Positions 54,601 through 64,000 of a stretch of DNA of 64,000 nucleotides are shown one piece after another. Within the stretch, counting starts at the first letter, position 1. Each line of letters opens with the position of its first letter. Under the pieces are notes generated by a model. The model saw nothing but the letters and a program-made list of their open reading frames with translations, made no database searches and was not told where the DNA came from. The position numbers and the translations under genes were made by a program. Source of the stretch: Lewinellaceae bacterium. GTDB lineage: Bacteria > Bacteroidota > Bacteroidia > Chitinophagales > Saprospiraceae. Location of the stretch: the NCBI GenBank assembly GCA_020636045.1, contig JACJYP010000009.1:1-64000 (forward strand). The letters are read 5' to 3'.

Positions 54601-57146
54601 TCAAAGGCATCCTCTGTAGAATTATTCCCGTATGATTTCGACCAGAGGAGCTGGCCCTGTTTGTCCGTTTTGAAGATAAAAACATCCTGCCCCGCGGCCG
54701 TGTAGTAGCCGAGGCAAACATAGCCGTCGGGCACGCTGACGAGTTGCGTACTTGCCTCGGATGTCGCGCCGGGAATATCGTAGTCCATCGCCCAGAGCAG
54801 GTTGCCGTCGTCGTCAGTCTTGAACAGGAACAGGGAAACGTCGGTGGTGCTGGTACCGCCGAGGTCGCCGTGGCCGAGCACCACGAGCCCGTTGTCGGCC
54901 ACCATATCGGAGGAAGCGAGGCGGGCAGCCGTGGTGTTTGTGACGGGGCGGAGGTAAAGCCTCGACCACTGCTGCATGCCGTTCAGGTTGAGTTTGGTGA
55001 TGCCGGGACGCCAGCGGGCGGTGCCTGTGGCGTCGAAATTGTAGCGGCCCGTTGTATAGATCGCTCCGTTGTAGAGCAGTGCCTTCTGGAATGATTCGGC
55101 GTTGCCAAGCGTGTAGTTGCGCTGCCAGACGTTCGCCCCGGTGTTGCGGTTCACCTCCAGCAGAAAGCCGTTGATATTTGAAGCAGGCAGGTCGGGGTCC
55201 TGGTCAATGTCGCCCGCCACGATGTAGTTGCCGCCGGGCGATTTTTCGAAGATGCTGCGGTAGATCTCTGCAGCGGGGTCGAAGATGTCCAGTTCGTTCA
55301 CCCAAAGGATATTGTTGGTGGGGATATTGTACTTGAAAACGAAGCACTCGACGTTTCCATCCGGCTCGTCGCGGGTCTGCCCCGAGCCGATGACGTTGCC
55401 GTCGCTGTCGAAATCGAGCGCCCAGATAAAGTCGGCAGCGAACGGTGTGGGGTCGAAGGCCCGCGTCCAGACGATGTTGGCATTGAGGTCGAGGCGGGTG
55501 ATCATCGCGCTGTCGCCCTTGCCGCCGCCGATGAGAAAGCCGCCACCGAGGCCCGGTGGTATCTCCAGCAGGGCATAGCCGCGCTCGTCGTCGAACGGAG
55601 AGCCGTAGGTCTTGAGGTAGGACGTATCGCAACTGCCCGATCCCGACACGTACATCACGAACAGGTTCTGGCAGCTGGTTTCTTCGCAAATGCCGTTGGA
55701 AGCTACCAGGCAAACGGTCTGAAGACCCGAACTGGGGAAGGTGTCGGTAAGGTCGGCGGTATTGCCGAGGACCGAGCCGTTCAGCAGCCAGATGTAGTCA
55801 GAGGCGTTGGCACTCGTGTTCGTAAAGATTACAGACTGGCCCGGCAGCAGAAAGTCGGCGCTCGCTGTGAAACCCGGCATGACCGGACATACCACCTCGA
55901 TCGTTACGCATTGGCGGCTGTAACAGTTCGGATCGCCGTTGCCCGCCTCCAGGCACACCTCGAAACTGCCTTCCGTATTGAAGGTGTATCCGGGGCTAGC
56001 CAGCGTCGAAAAGGGCGCGCCATCCAGCGTCCAGTTAAAAATGGTCGCGTTGGTGGACGAATTGGTAAAGTTGACGGTCGTGCCGGCATCCACGGCTGTC
56101 GCACTCGCTGAAAATGCGGCGGTCAGGGGCGAGGTGCAGGGATCGAGGCAGGCTTTTGATTCGAGCAAACTGTACCGCACGTTCTCGATATGCCAGTGCA
56201 TCCGGTCGGTCTGGCCCTGCGTGAACACCGACCAGCAACCGAAGTCGCCATAGTCCATATAGTCCTCGATGAGGTCGTTCTGGTCGGTCGCAAAGCCGCT
56301 GTCCGTGTCCGTGGTACAGGAATTGACAGGCGTTCCGCAAGGCCCCGCCGCCGTGCTCTGGTCGGGCGGCGTATCGCAGACCCGGTCTCCGTCGGCCAGG
56401 CAGTCGTTGTTGAAACAGCCCCCTTCAAAGGTGTGGTAAAGGCCGAGATAGTGGCCCATTTCATGGATCTGCACACCGCTGGCGCTTTGCGAACTGCCAA
56501 AGTAACTGGCCTCCATCATGATACCGTCCTCCGGGTTGCCATGCGAACTGGGGAAATAGGCATAGCCCGCCACCCCGCAGCCGCCGCCACTTTGACAGAT
56601 CTCCCGCACCAGCCAGATGTTGATATACTGGGTCGGGTCCCAGCGGTTGAGGTTTTTCACCGCGATGTCGTCCACGTCCAGCAGCATGTCGGTCAGGAGC
56701 GACTGGTTGCGGGTGATGCCGGTGGTGAGGTTGCCGAGCGAATCGCGCCGGGCGAGGCAGAACTGTATCTTCGTATCCACGCCCGTTGCGGGATCGTAGT
56801 AGCCGACATTGGCGTAGGCGTCGTTCAGGTCCTGGATGCCCTGTATCACCGTGGCATCCGAAATGTTTTCGGGTCCGTTGTCGTGGATAATATGCACGAC
56901 AACCGGCAGCACGTATATCGGCGGTAGTGCTTTGGCCGACTCCTGTCTTTTTTTCAGGTAGCGGTACAACGCCTGCTCCGTTTCTTCCTGCTTCCTGCGC
57001 AGGTCCGGGTTTTGTTGAAAAGCGGCCTCACCCACGATCTTCTGGGCGCAGAAACCATGTCCGTCCGGCTCCTGCTGTGAAAAGAGCGGCGCCAGCGTTG
57101 CGATGAAGCAGGCACTGAAGAGAAGGCGGAGTAGTGGACGTTTCAT
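51663..57146 (-). CDS. Pappalysin-like (M43) metalloprotease with PKD domains, tandem repeats and type B sorting domain (1827 residues)
   Basis: A signal peptide (1-23) and a short propeptide precede an M43 pappalysin-type catalytic domain with zinc ligands His228, His232 and His238 in HEMGHYLGLYHTF, catalytic Glu229, and the Met-turn in EDYMDYGDFG. Two PKD-like modules follow (about 340-510), then a propeller-like region (about 515-900). Next come about seven or eight repeats of ~51 residues ending in GCDSVVTVTVEALP; four are almost identical. The C-terminus is a gliding-type CHU_C sorting domain: VPNVFSPNDDGENDAF, FELSVFDRWGNQLF and SWNGIF. It should be secreted by the type IX system and act on extracellular protein. 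Its promoter element is seen at 57213-57220. Confidence 0.94.
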   Translation of the reverse strand: MKRPLLRLLFSACFIATLAPLFSQQEPDGHGFCAQKIVGEAAFQQNPDLRRKQEETEQALYRYLKKRQESAKALPPIYVLPVVVHIIHDNGPENISDATVIQGIQDLNDAYANVGYYDPATGVDTKIQFCLARRDSLGNLTTGITRNQSLLTDMLLDVDDIAVKNLNRWDPTQYINIWLVREICQSGGGCGVAGYAYFPSSHGNPEDGIMMEASYFGSSQSASGVQIHEMGHYLGLYHTFEGGCFNNDCLADGDRVCDTPPDQSTAAGPCGTPVNSCTTDTDSGFATDQNDLIEDYMDYGDFGCWSVFTQGQTDRMHWHIENVRYSLLESKACLDPCTSPLTAAFSASATAVDAGTTVNFTNSSTNATIFNWTLDGAPFSTLASPGYTFNTEGSFEVCLEAGNGDPNCYSRQCVTIEVVCPVMPGFTASADFLLPGQSVIFTNTSANASDYIWLLNGSVLGNTADLTDTFPSSGLQTVCLVASNGICEETSCQNLFVMYVSGSGSCDTSYLKTYGSPFDDERGYALLEIPPGLGGGFLIGGGKGDSAMITRLDLNANIVWTRAFDPTPFAADFIWALDFDSDGNVIGSGQTRDEPDGNVECFVFKYNIPTNNILWVNELDIFDPAAEIYRSIFEKSPGGNYIVAGDIDQDPDLPASNINGFLLEVNRNTGANVWQRNYTLGNAESFQKALLYNGAIYTTGRYNFDATGTARWRPGITKLNLNGMQQWSRLYLRPVTNTTAARLASSDMVADNGLVVLGHGDLGGTSTTDVSLFLFKTDDDGNLLWAMDYDIPGATSEASTQLVSVPDGYVCLGYYTAAGQDVFIFKTDKQGQLLWSKSYGNNSTEDAFDLVHSNGQICFTGKTKAPTPGATFDLFFANIADDGAVSAFDSCNLFTDLNMTALAIDDPYSGQHNLTLLNQTWGQFISDKQVGTTVIQSTTVCFQPCIDSCAAMPNAQFVSADAACRGDSLAVDLEACNLGIFDLPAGTPVSFYLGDPTSTSTAVLLATLPLPHALPHDSCDTFSFIVAAPPNALLYVMLNDDGTTPLPFSLADFEADIGECDYTNNIGNFIHPFTPPVLDLGPDVFLCQNGVTVLDAGPGFAAYHWQDGSTEQTLTAFGPGIYSVTATDACGGEQTDEVLVTVDSSAVLDLGPDITVCEGSSTTFEVPGYATYQWSPPDFLSCSDCPNPTVTPAGDIAYTLVATTADGCVGVASVRIILAHSSESFAEVPLCAGDTVLLFGMPVTAAGTFQQTLSAQNGCDSIVHVTVKALPSSAGSVTLFGCPGSAVQYDSQMLPVGETQDFVFQNYLGCDSVVTVTVEALSTSANSVTLYGCPGSAVQYASQALVVGQTQDFAFQNYLGCDSVVTVTVEALPTSANSVTLYGCPGSTVQYASQTLSIGQTQDFTFQNFVGCDSVVTVAVEALPTSASNLVLFACPGSTVQYASQTLSIGQTQDFTFQNFVGCDSVVTVTVEALPVDYQEIEFKVCPGDAVVYDGQSLLPGDTATFTYQNTVGCDSVVVVAVAPLEVPPPAFVEVTLCPGDSLVYPAEVLYPGDVRSYTFPAENGCDSVVQISVAAYPAIAFGLSSETICPGIAEGYIQLDITAGDPPLTTSLDGGAFSGAGVYENLFAGAHVVQVRDIHGCLASQNIDIPEFPPLIVATEDYVLPCAEPSVRLRPTVLSHTGPVLWEWPGGWSKPWFDAERAGVFTVRISDDCATELRNIEVNWGEGFTPELIYVPNVFSPNDDGENDAFRAYVAEGAEVLRFELSVFDRWGNQLFKTYDPEGSWNGIFREEKMDPAVMVWYLKADLAFCGRVVELFLKGDVTVVR
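52640..53400. repeat. 153-bp coding tandem repeats in the metalloprotease gene
   Basis: Units of 153 bases (51 codons) recur head to tail, for example starting near 52748, 52901, 53054 and 53207. Blocks such as TCCTGCGTCTGGCCGATGGA are shared exactly between two units. Near-identity in DNA, not only in protein, indicates recent duplication or gene conversion, so copy number may vary between strains and assembly here may be fragile. Confidence 0.85.
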
Positions 57147-57212
57147 GGCATGGGTGTTATTTGAATGCCTGTAACGGGCGTGCTTAAATTTCGCTCATCG
57201 GACTGCAAGCAG

Positions 57213-57220
57213 CAAATTTA
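57213..57220 (-). promoter_or_regulatory. -7 promoter element TAAATTTG for the metalloprotease gene
   Basis: The minus strand reads TAAATTTG, fitting TAnnTTTG, 67 bases upstream of the ATG at 57146. Only a weak match (ATTG) to the -33 TTTG element lies at the expected distance. Confidence 0.4.
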
Positions 57221-57488
57221 ATTTTGAAAAACGGCTCTTTATCAATCCACTTTGCTACCATACGACGATTCCCCTGATTGATGCGGTCGGCAGATACCTC
57301 AAACGCCGCTGTATGCTGATGATTCCTTATTCCGCAGGATTGCTGCCTGCCGGTACTGCCAGGTTGCACTGGATCGAAAAGAGACCGGTTAGCAGAGCCT
57401 AAACCGATAAAATGAAGCGATCTGGTATCTTGTTTTTGCTTTACTTGGTCTGCCTTTCGCCACGCATGTGTATTGTGATCAGGCAAAG

Positions 57489-57564
57489 GCAAAACGGCAG
57501 TTACAACGGCTAGAGGTCTTAGGGGTCTGTAGCTGTTTTTTGCTTTTTTACGTCCAGGATTTGG
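57489..57564 (+). repeat. 76-bp interspersed repeat, copy 2
   Basis: It aligns without gaps to 48720-48795 (about three quarters identical, mostly transitions) and retains two T6 runs. Here it has no upstream plus-strand gene to terminate, so it behaves as an interspersed element or marks a lost gene. Confidence 0.7.
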
Positions 57565-57808
57565 AGGGTATTGGTCGTCGGCTTATTTTTAACGCAGCGG
57601 GAGGAGTGCTCCATGGGCTACGCCGGGATTTATACCCATGTCACACCAATAGGTCAGGACAAAATAAAAAGCCCGATGAACGATTTAGATAATTGTGGAA
57701 ACCTGAAAAATTTGAAAAGAAACCAGGCTCACTAATAATCCTTTGGCTATGTAAACCTGCAATGAGGGCTGATTAATAAAACGCTTACGCCGAAAGGCGA
57801 TATGCCCG

Positions 57809-57855
57809 AAAACGGATAGGCAAAAAGCGCATTGCGGATTTTACTTATCCGTTTT
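57809..57855 (+). promoter_or_regulatory. Terminator-like inverted repeat in the leader of the Septu-like genes
   Basis: AAAACGGATA (57809-57818) pairs perfectly with TATCCGTTTT (57846-57855) across 27 bases, and the right arm runs into T5. It lies 38 bases before the ATG at 57894. It may terminate upstream transcription, act as an attenuator of the defence genes, or belong to a small RNA. Confidence 0.45.
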
Positions 57856-57893
57856 TACGAGTACAATAAATAGGTGCAAACAAAAAACAATAA

Positions 57894-59126
57894 ATGATAG
57901 AAAATTTCATTACTTCTATAAGAATAAATCATTCAAGAAATGTTAGTGATTTAGAGATCCCTCTGTCTCAAGATAAAAGACAACACCTTATATTAACTGG
58001 GAAAAATGGATCTGGCAAAACGAGTTTACTTCTTGAATTGAATAAATTTTTTTCTACTATAGACAATGGCGAAATTCAAAATTTTCAATCCTATTTGACT
58101 AAAAAAGAGCAGTTTAAAAATCAACTAAGTGCGAGATTAAGCTCACAGGAAAAACATATGCTTGAGGATAGATTAAAAAGTACTGAAAATGCACTAGCCG
58201 GTTTCGGAGGAACAGAAATATTCTTTTCGACAGAACATCTAAACATTTTTAACAAATATCATTCTGGGGAGTTCATACTTGCCTTCTTTGATTCAAAAAG
58301 ACATACAAGGTTAACTGTACCAAGCGGGATAAAAAAAATCCAACTGAAAAAGAAATATAACATTAATGAAAAAGCAAGCACTAACTTCATACAATATATA
58401 GTTAACCTTAAAGCAGACAGATCATTTGCCAGGGATGATAATGAAATGGATACGGTTGAAAAAATTGATACTTGGTTCAACCGCCTCGAAACAAGATTGA
58501 AATCAATATTTGACAGTCAAAATCTAGAATTAAAATTCGACCGAAGGGCATACAATTTTGATATCATTACTGGAGAAGGTGAATCATTTAATTTCAACAC
58601 TTTATCTGATGGATACTCCGCAATCATTAGCATAATTTCTGATTTGCTTTTAAGAATGGAGGCTCATAATGTCAAATCATACGACCTTGAAGGAGTCGTA
58701 CTCATAGATGAAATAGAAACACATCTTCATGTGGATTTGCAAAAGAAAATACTACCATTCCTTGTCGATTTCTTTCCTAAACTTCAATTTATCGTAACAA
58801 CACACTCTCCCTTTATTCTATCATCTGTTTCGAATGCAACTATCTGTGATCTTGAAAGAAGAACGATTACAAGCGACCTTTCAAATTATTCTTATGACGC
58901 TCTTATCGAAAGTTATTTTATATCTGATAAATATTCAGATGAGATAAAGGCAAAAATAAGTGAATTTGATAGTTTAATTTCTTTAGACAAAAGATCTCCA
59001 GAAGAAAATGACACGTTACGCTATTTAAGGAATTACTTTGCACATGCACCCAAATATTTATCAAAAGAGTTACTCGTACGACTTCAGCAAATTAAATTAA
59101 AAGAATTGAATAAAAAAGACAATTAG
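57894..59126 (+). CDS. ptuA: Septu-like AAA/ABC-type ATPase (PtuA-like, 410 residues)
   Basis: The protein is an SMC/ABC-like ATPase of the AAA_15/AAA_21 type. It has Walker A GKNGSGKT at residues 36-43, a helical arm (about 60-150), an LSDGYSAI signature-like motif, Walker B VVLIDEIETHLH, and a switch His in FIVTTHSPFILSS. It ends with a helical tail. The HNH gene begins one base after its stop, the PtuA-PtuB order of Septu anti-phage systems. It is shorter than many PtuA proteins. The DNA is very AT-rich (16 G/C in 58021-58080, against 42 in 60001-60060 of katG), which points to horizontal transfer. In Septu the ATPase is thought to control nuclease attack on phage nucleic acid. A generic OLD-like ATPase pair is the main alternative. 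Confidence 0.85.
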   Translation: MIENFITSIRINHSRNVSDLEIPLSQDKRQHLILTGKNGSGKTSLLLELNKFFSTIDNGEIQNFQSYLTKKEQFKNQLSARLSSQEKHMLEDRLKSTENALAGFGGTEIFFSTEHLNIFNKYHSGEFILAFFDSKRHTRLTVPSGIKKIQLKKKYNINEKASTNFIQYIVNLKADRSFARDDNEMDTVEKIDTWFNRLETRLKSIFDSQNLELKFDRRAYNFDIITGEGESFNFNTLSDGYSAIISIISDLLLRMEAHNVKSYDLEGVVLIDEIETHLHVDLQKKILPFLVDFFPKLQFIVTTHSPFILSSVSNATICDLERRTITSDLSNYSYDALIESYFISDKYSDEIKAKISEFDSLISLDKRSPEENDTLRYLRNYFAHAPKYLSKELLVRLQQIKLKELNKKDN

Positions 59127-59127
59127 T

Positions 59128-59796
59128 ATGATGTATTTTGAGAAATCTCAGCCAGCCCCAGGCTGTTTAGAAACTGAAAAAACAAAGGCTAATGGCGATT
59201 ATAAATGCGGGAGTGTGCTCACACGGATAAAAGACGATTTTAAAAACAAGTGCTATATCTGTGAATACAAGGAGCCCGAGACGATAAACATTGAACATTT
59301 TAGACCTCACGAGGGAGATAAAAACCTTAAATTCAGTTGGGGAAATCTGTTTTGGTCATGTAGCCACTGTAACAATACCAAGCTTTCCAGGCATGATAAC
59401 ATATTAAACTGCACTGATATTAATGATGACGTAGAAAATAAACTTAAGTATATTTTTAAGCCTTTCCCATTTGAAGAAGTGTATATTGAAGAGTTAGACA
59501 ATTCACCCAAAACCATTGCAACTAAAAATCTTTTATTAGAAGTATATAATGGGACAACCAATCTAAAAAAAATTGAATCATCTAATCTAAGAAATAAACT
59601 TCTTGAAGAAATTATGAATTTTCAAGGTTTGCTATGTGATTATTTTTTCGATACTAATACTCAAGATGATTTAGAATATTTCCTTATCAAAATAAGAGGC
59701 CATCTTAACCGAGGTTCGAACTTTACGGCTTTTAAAAGATGGATTATTTTGGAAAATGAAAAATTGAAATTGGAATTTGAAAAGTATTTTGAATAA
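59128..59796 (+). CDS. ptuB: HNH nuclease of the TIGR02646/PtuB type, Septu-like effector (222 residues)
   Basis: The nuclease core has two Cys pairs, Cys42/Cys45 in KCYICEY and Cys78/Cys81 in WSCSHCNN, with IEHFRPH (His57) and Asn73 between them. This is the zinc-ribbon HNH arrangement of the family found as PtuB in Septu and in retron Ec78-type systems. The remaining residues are helical and Lys/Glu-rich. The gene starts one base after the ATPase stop (a second ATG follows immediately) and shares its AT-rich composition, so the two form one transcript. It should cut DNA or RNA upon phage sensing by the ATPase complex. Confidence 0.87.
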   Translation: MMYFEKSQPAPGCLETEKTKANGDYKCGSVLTRIKDDFKNKCYICEYKEPETINIEHFRPHEGDKNLKFSWGNLFWSCSHCNNTKLSRHDNILNCTDINDDVENKLKYIFKPFPFEEVYIEELDNSPKTIATKNLLLEVYNGTTNLKKIESSNLRNKLLEEIMNFQGLLCDYFFDTNTQDDLEYFLIKIRGHLNRGSNFTAFKRWIILENEKLKLEFEKYFE

Positions 59797-59872
59797 AGAA
59801 AACTAGCAACAGCGATGCATAGTCTATATTACTCCTAACGTCGCCTATGCAACTATTGCAACACCCAAACCC

Positions 59873-59907
59873 AAAAAGCGGCAGCCCCGGGAAGTGAGGG
59901 CCGCCGC
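59873..59907 (-). terminator. Intrinsic terminator of katG
   Basis: On the minus strand the arm at 59898-59907 (GCGGCGGCCC) pairs with the arm at 59878-59887 (GGGCTGCCGC) through ten positions with one G-T pair. It is followed directly by five T residues (plus-strand A5 at 59873-59877). It lies 26 bases after the katG stop. Confidence 0.8.
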
Positions 59908-59932
59908 TACAACGTAATCCTGAATACGCAAT

Positions 59933-62167
<2,235 letters not shown>

Positions 62168-62472
62168 AAATGTGGTGTGATCTATTTAATTCATTAACTG
62201 GTTGGAGCAAATTTAAGCCTTCCCGTTTATAGTTTTTATTGATATTTATTATGTCATCATTGATGAAAATTATCAAACGCTGTTTGGAACTTAGAAGCAG
62301 TAGGCAGTAGCAGTCGGCAGTGGCAGGGTTTGAAATTGTTCCCAGGGCCCCGATCAAATTAAAGCCCGGAGGCCATGAAATAAATACCTTTTTCTCCGGG
62401 TTGATTTTGCATCCGGACACGGTGCCGACGACAGCGCTGCCGTGGACCTACAACAGTCGCTCCTACTAAACA
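62168..62472. other. Divergent promoter region between katG and the ABC operon
   Basis: No gene is supported in these 305 bases. They contain the katG -7 element (62208-62215) and, around 62290-62325, a short degenerate tandem tract of GCAGTAGGCAGTAGCAGTC-like words. No exact TAnnTTTG was found for the plus-strand gene at 62473. Confidence 0.5.
62208..62215 (-). promoter_or_regulatory. -7 promoter element TAAATTTG for katG
   Basis: The minus strand reads TAAATTTG (TAnnTTTG), 41 bases from the ATG at 62167. The same octamer serves the genes at 25758 and 57146. No clear -33 TTTG is seen. Confidence 0.45.
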
Positions 62473-63390
62473 ATGAAATACTACCTAATCCTCCAGTACC
62501 GCCGCATCACAAGAAAACTGGCCGAGTCGGGCATCCCGACGGCTATCGGCGTGCCACTCGCGCTCGCGGTTTTTGTCGCCCTGTCCAGATACCTGTTTTA
62601 CAAGACCGGGTGGGCCGACTGGATCTACGTGATGATCGCCGTATCGGCGTTGTTCCGGCTGGGAGACAAGGAAAGGAACGAGCCCCTGCGCAGGATTTTC
62701 GGCAAGGGGCAGTACCTGCGGGTCAGGCTGCTGGAAAACGGCTTGGTAGTATTGCCGTTTTTGTCGTACCTGATATACGAAAAGCAGTTTTTTATCGCAC
62801 TCGGACTGGCTCCGCTGTCCGCTATCCTGGCGCTGGTGGATATGCGGCACAACATCACCCTGCGCATCCCTACCCCGTTCAAACAATTTCCGTTCGAGTT
62901 TATCGCGGGCTTCAGGAAGTCGTGGTGGCTGATCGCGATCGCCTACTTTTTATGCGCCAAGTCGGTCGAGGCCCACAACTACGGCCTGGGGCTGTTTTCA
63001 ATGCTGCTGATCTTCATGACCGGCATGTCGTTCTACGTCAAGCCGGAAAGGACCTACTTCGTGTGGATATTTTCGCTGGGCGCCGGCGCCTTTTTACGGA
63101 AAAAAATGATCGCCGCAGTCATCTGCATCACCATCCTCAGCCTGCCGGTGCTGGTCGCACTGGGCATCGCCTTTACGGGCATCAGCCCCATTACCCTGGG
63201 CGTGCAGTTGCTGGGTTATCTGTTCCTTTGCTCGATGGTGCTGGCAAAATACTCGGCGTATCCAAACGAAATGAGCGTGCCTCAGGGCATCCTGTATGCG
63301 CTGAGCCTGTGGTTTCCGCCGGCCCTGCTCGTCGTCATCCCTCTTTTTTACACACAGTCGAAACGCAGACTGGAACCGATCCTGGAATGA
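62473..63390 (+). CDS. Probable ABC transporter membrane subunit (305 residues)
   Basis: About seven or eight hydrophobic helices are spread over the protein (for example VPLALAVFVALSRYLFY, SLGAGAFLRKKMIAAVICIT, VQLLGYLFLCSMVLAKYS). The N-terminus ILQYRRITRKLAESG is basic and cytoplasmic. I do not recognise a specific family. Its stop overlaps the ATG of an ABC ATPase gene by four bases (ATGA), which makes it the likely permease of that transporter. Such small permease-ATPase pairs usually act as exporters; substrate unknown. Confidence 0.82.
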   Translation: MKYYLILQYRRITRKLAESGIPTAIGVPLALAVFVALSRYLFYKTGWADWIYVMIAVSALFRLGDKERNEPLRRIFGKGQYLRVRLLENGLVVLPFLSYLIYEKQFFIALGLAPLSAILALVDMRHNITLRIPTPFKQFPFEFIAGFRKSWWLIAIAYFLCAKSVEAHNYGLGLFSMLLIFMTGMSFYVKPERTYFVWIFSLGAGAFLRKKMIAAVICITILSLPVLVALGIAFTGISPITLGVQLLGYLFLCSMVLAKYSAYPNEMSVPQGILYALSLWFPPALLVVIPLFYTQSKRRLEPILE

Positions 63391-64000
63391 TATCGATACA
63401 ACATCTCTCCAAAGCGTATGGCAACTGGCAGGTGCTGCACGACATACACCTCGAACTGGAAAAAGGCAAGGTCTACGGTATTGTAGGAGAAAACGGCTCC
63501 GGCAAAACGACGCTGTTCCGCTGCATCGCGGGCATGGAGCCCTACAGCGGGCACATCGAATCGAACTTCGACAATCTGAAAAATCACCTGGGCTTTTTGC
63601 CGACCAACCCGGTGTTCATGTCGCACGTCACCGGCTGGGAGTACCTGAAACTGCTCTGCATGGCCAGAAAGATCGAGGCCAGCCACTTCGAACGGCAGAA
63701 CATCTTCGACCTCCCGCTCGACCAGTACGCGGAAACGTACTCGACGGGCATGAAGAAAAAACTGGCGCTGATGGGCATCCTGTTGCAGCAAAACGAGGTG
63801 TTCATCCTCGACGAGCCCTTCAACGGCGTAGACATCCACAGCAACATCATGATCGCGGAGATCATCAAAAAACTGAGATCGCTCGGCAAAACCGTCCTGA
63901 TCTCCTCGCATATTTTCTCCACCCTGAGTGAATGCAGCGATCAGATACACCTGCTGAAAGCCGGCCGCATCGCGCGCAGTTTTGAAAAAGACGCGTTCGC
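63387..64000 (+). CDS. ABC transporter ATP-binding protein, partial at window end
   Basis: The frame runs off the window after 204 codons, so the C-terminus is missing. It shows Walker A GENGSGKTT at about residues 35-43, the signature YSTGMKKKLALMGILL, Walker B VFILDEPFNGVD and the switch His in LISSH. The start ATG (63387) overlaps the permease stop by four bases. It should power the membrane subunit encoded upstream. The sequence type is that of ABC-2-like exporter ATPases (CcmA/YtrB group). Confidence 0.93.
   Translation, partial: MISIQHLSKAYGNWQVLHDIHLELEKGKVYGIVGENGSGKTTLFRCIAGMEPYSGHIESNFDNLKNHLGFLPTNPVFMSHVTGWEYLKLLCMARKIEASHFERQNIFDLPLDQYAETYSTGMKKKLALMGILLQQNEVFILDEPFNGVDIHSNIMIAEIIKKLRSLGKTVLISSHIFSTLSECSDQIHLLKAGRIARSFEKDAF

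Larger units (their letters stand above)
57147..57893. other. 747-base intergenic region upstream of the Septu-like module
   Basis: No gene is supported. It holds the minus-strand promoter element at 57213-57220, the second copy of the 76-bp repeat (57489-57564), a hairpin CATGGG/CCCATG at about 57613-57642, and a terminator-like inverted repeat at 57809-57855. Composition shifts to AT-rich from about 57650 onward, marking the left side of the transferred segment. I saw no reverse transcriptase and no retron-type RNA. Confidence 0.6.

Noticed and set aside
57147..59796. Retron of the Ec78 type
   Set aside because: The ATPase and HNH genes resemble retron partners, but there is no reverse transcriptase gene within view and no msr/msd-type structure beyond one simple hairpin.

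Overview
The window looks like chromosomal DNA of a Bacteroidota bacterium, most likely of the Saprospiraceae/Saprospiria type. Reasons: two PorP/SprF-family outer-membrane proteins, a PorE-like TPR/propeller/OmpA lipoprotein-type component and four proteins with type IX secretion C-terminal domains (two type A, two CHU_C/gliding type B); a one-protein hybrid sensor with AraC output; promoters of the TTTG/TAnnTTTG kind; absence of Shine-Dalgarno sequences before most starts; and generally GC-rich coding DNA. No tRNA, rRNA, CRISPR array or intact transposase gene was seen.

Layout. 186-17117 (minus) is one large operon of five genes: a cytoplasmic-looking S8 subtilase, a 1142-residue beta-rich protein resembling the DUF6603 type, a 1117-residue protein with a central membrane hairpin, a 1902-residue protein and a 620-residue protein. 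None has an export signal, and three of the five match nothing I can name. It is the best candidate here for an undescribed system. 17967-20181 (plus) holds an ECF sigma factor, its membrane anti-sigma factor and a DUF697/SHOCT-like protein. 20259-22254 holds a flippase convergent with cutC. 22383-26159 holds a PorP/SprF protein, a PorE-like protein and a conserved acidic protein with a TTG start. 26333-30666 is a maltodextrin module: an SLC45-like sugar transporter, three small membrane proteins and a GH13 lipoprotein. An OmpA-type lipoprotein follows.

31781-32980 is gene-poor and carries a 21-bp minisatellite. Next comes an operon-like pair of PorP/SprF protein and giant PKD adhesin (32981-38956), the arrangement known for SprF/SprB. 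39282-42223 has four small metabolic or stress genes. 42239-45409 (minus) is a hybrid two-component regulator whose ATPase domain is interrupted by an in-frame palindromic repeat element of about 290 bp. 45751-51238 has two type IX substrates, the first with 14 ELWxxDGT-type repeats. 51663-57146 (minus) is an 1827-residue pappalysin-like metalloprotease with near-identical 51-residue repeats. 57894-59796 is a strikingly AT-rich two-gene Septu-like anti-phage module (ATPase plus HNH nuclease), evidently transferred in. katG (minus) and the start of an ABC exporter operon close the window.

The gaps between genes at 39-62 kb carry several small interspersed repeat families: a hairpin with an invariant loop and covarying stem, a MITE-like element with terminal inverted repeats, a terminator-like 76-bp repeat, and a 66-bp direct repeat.
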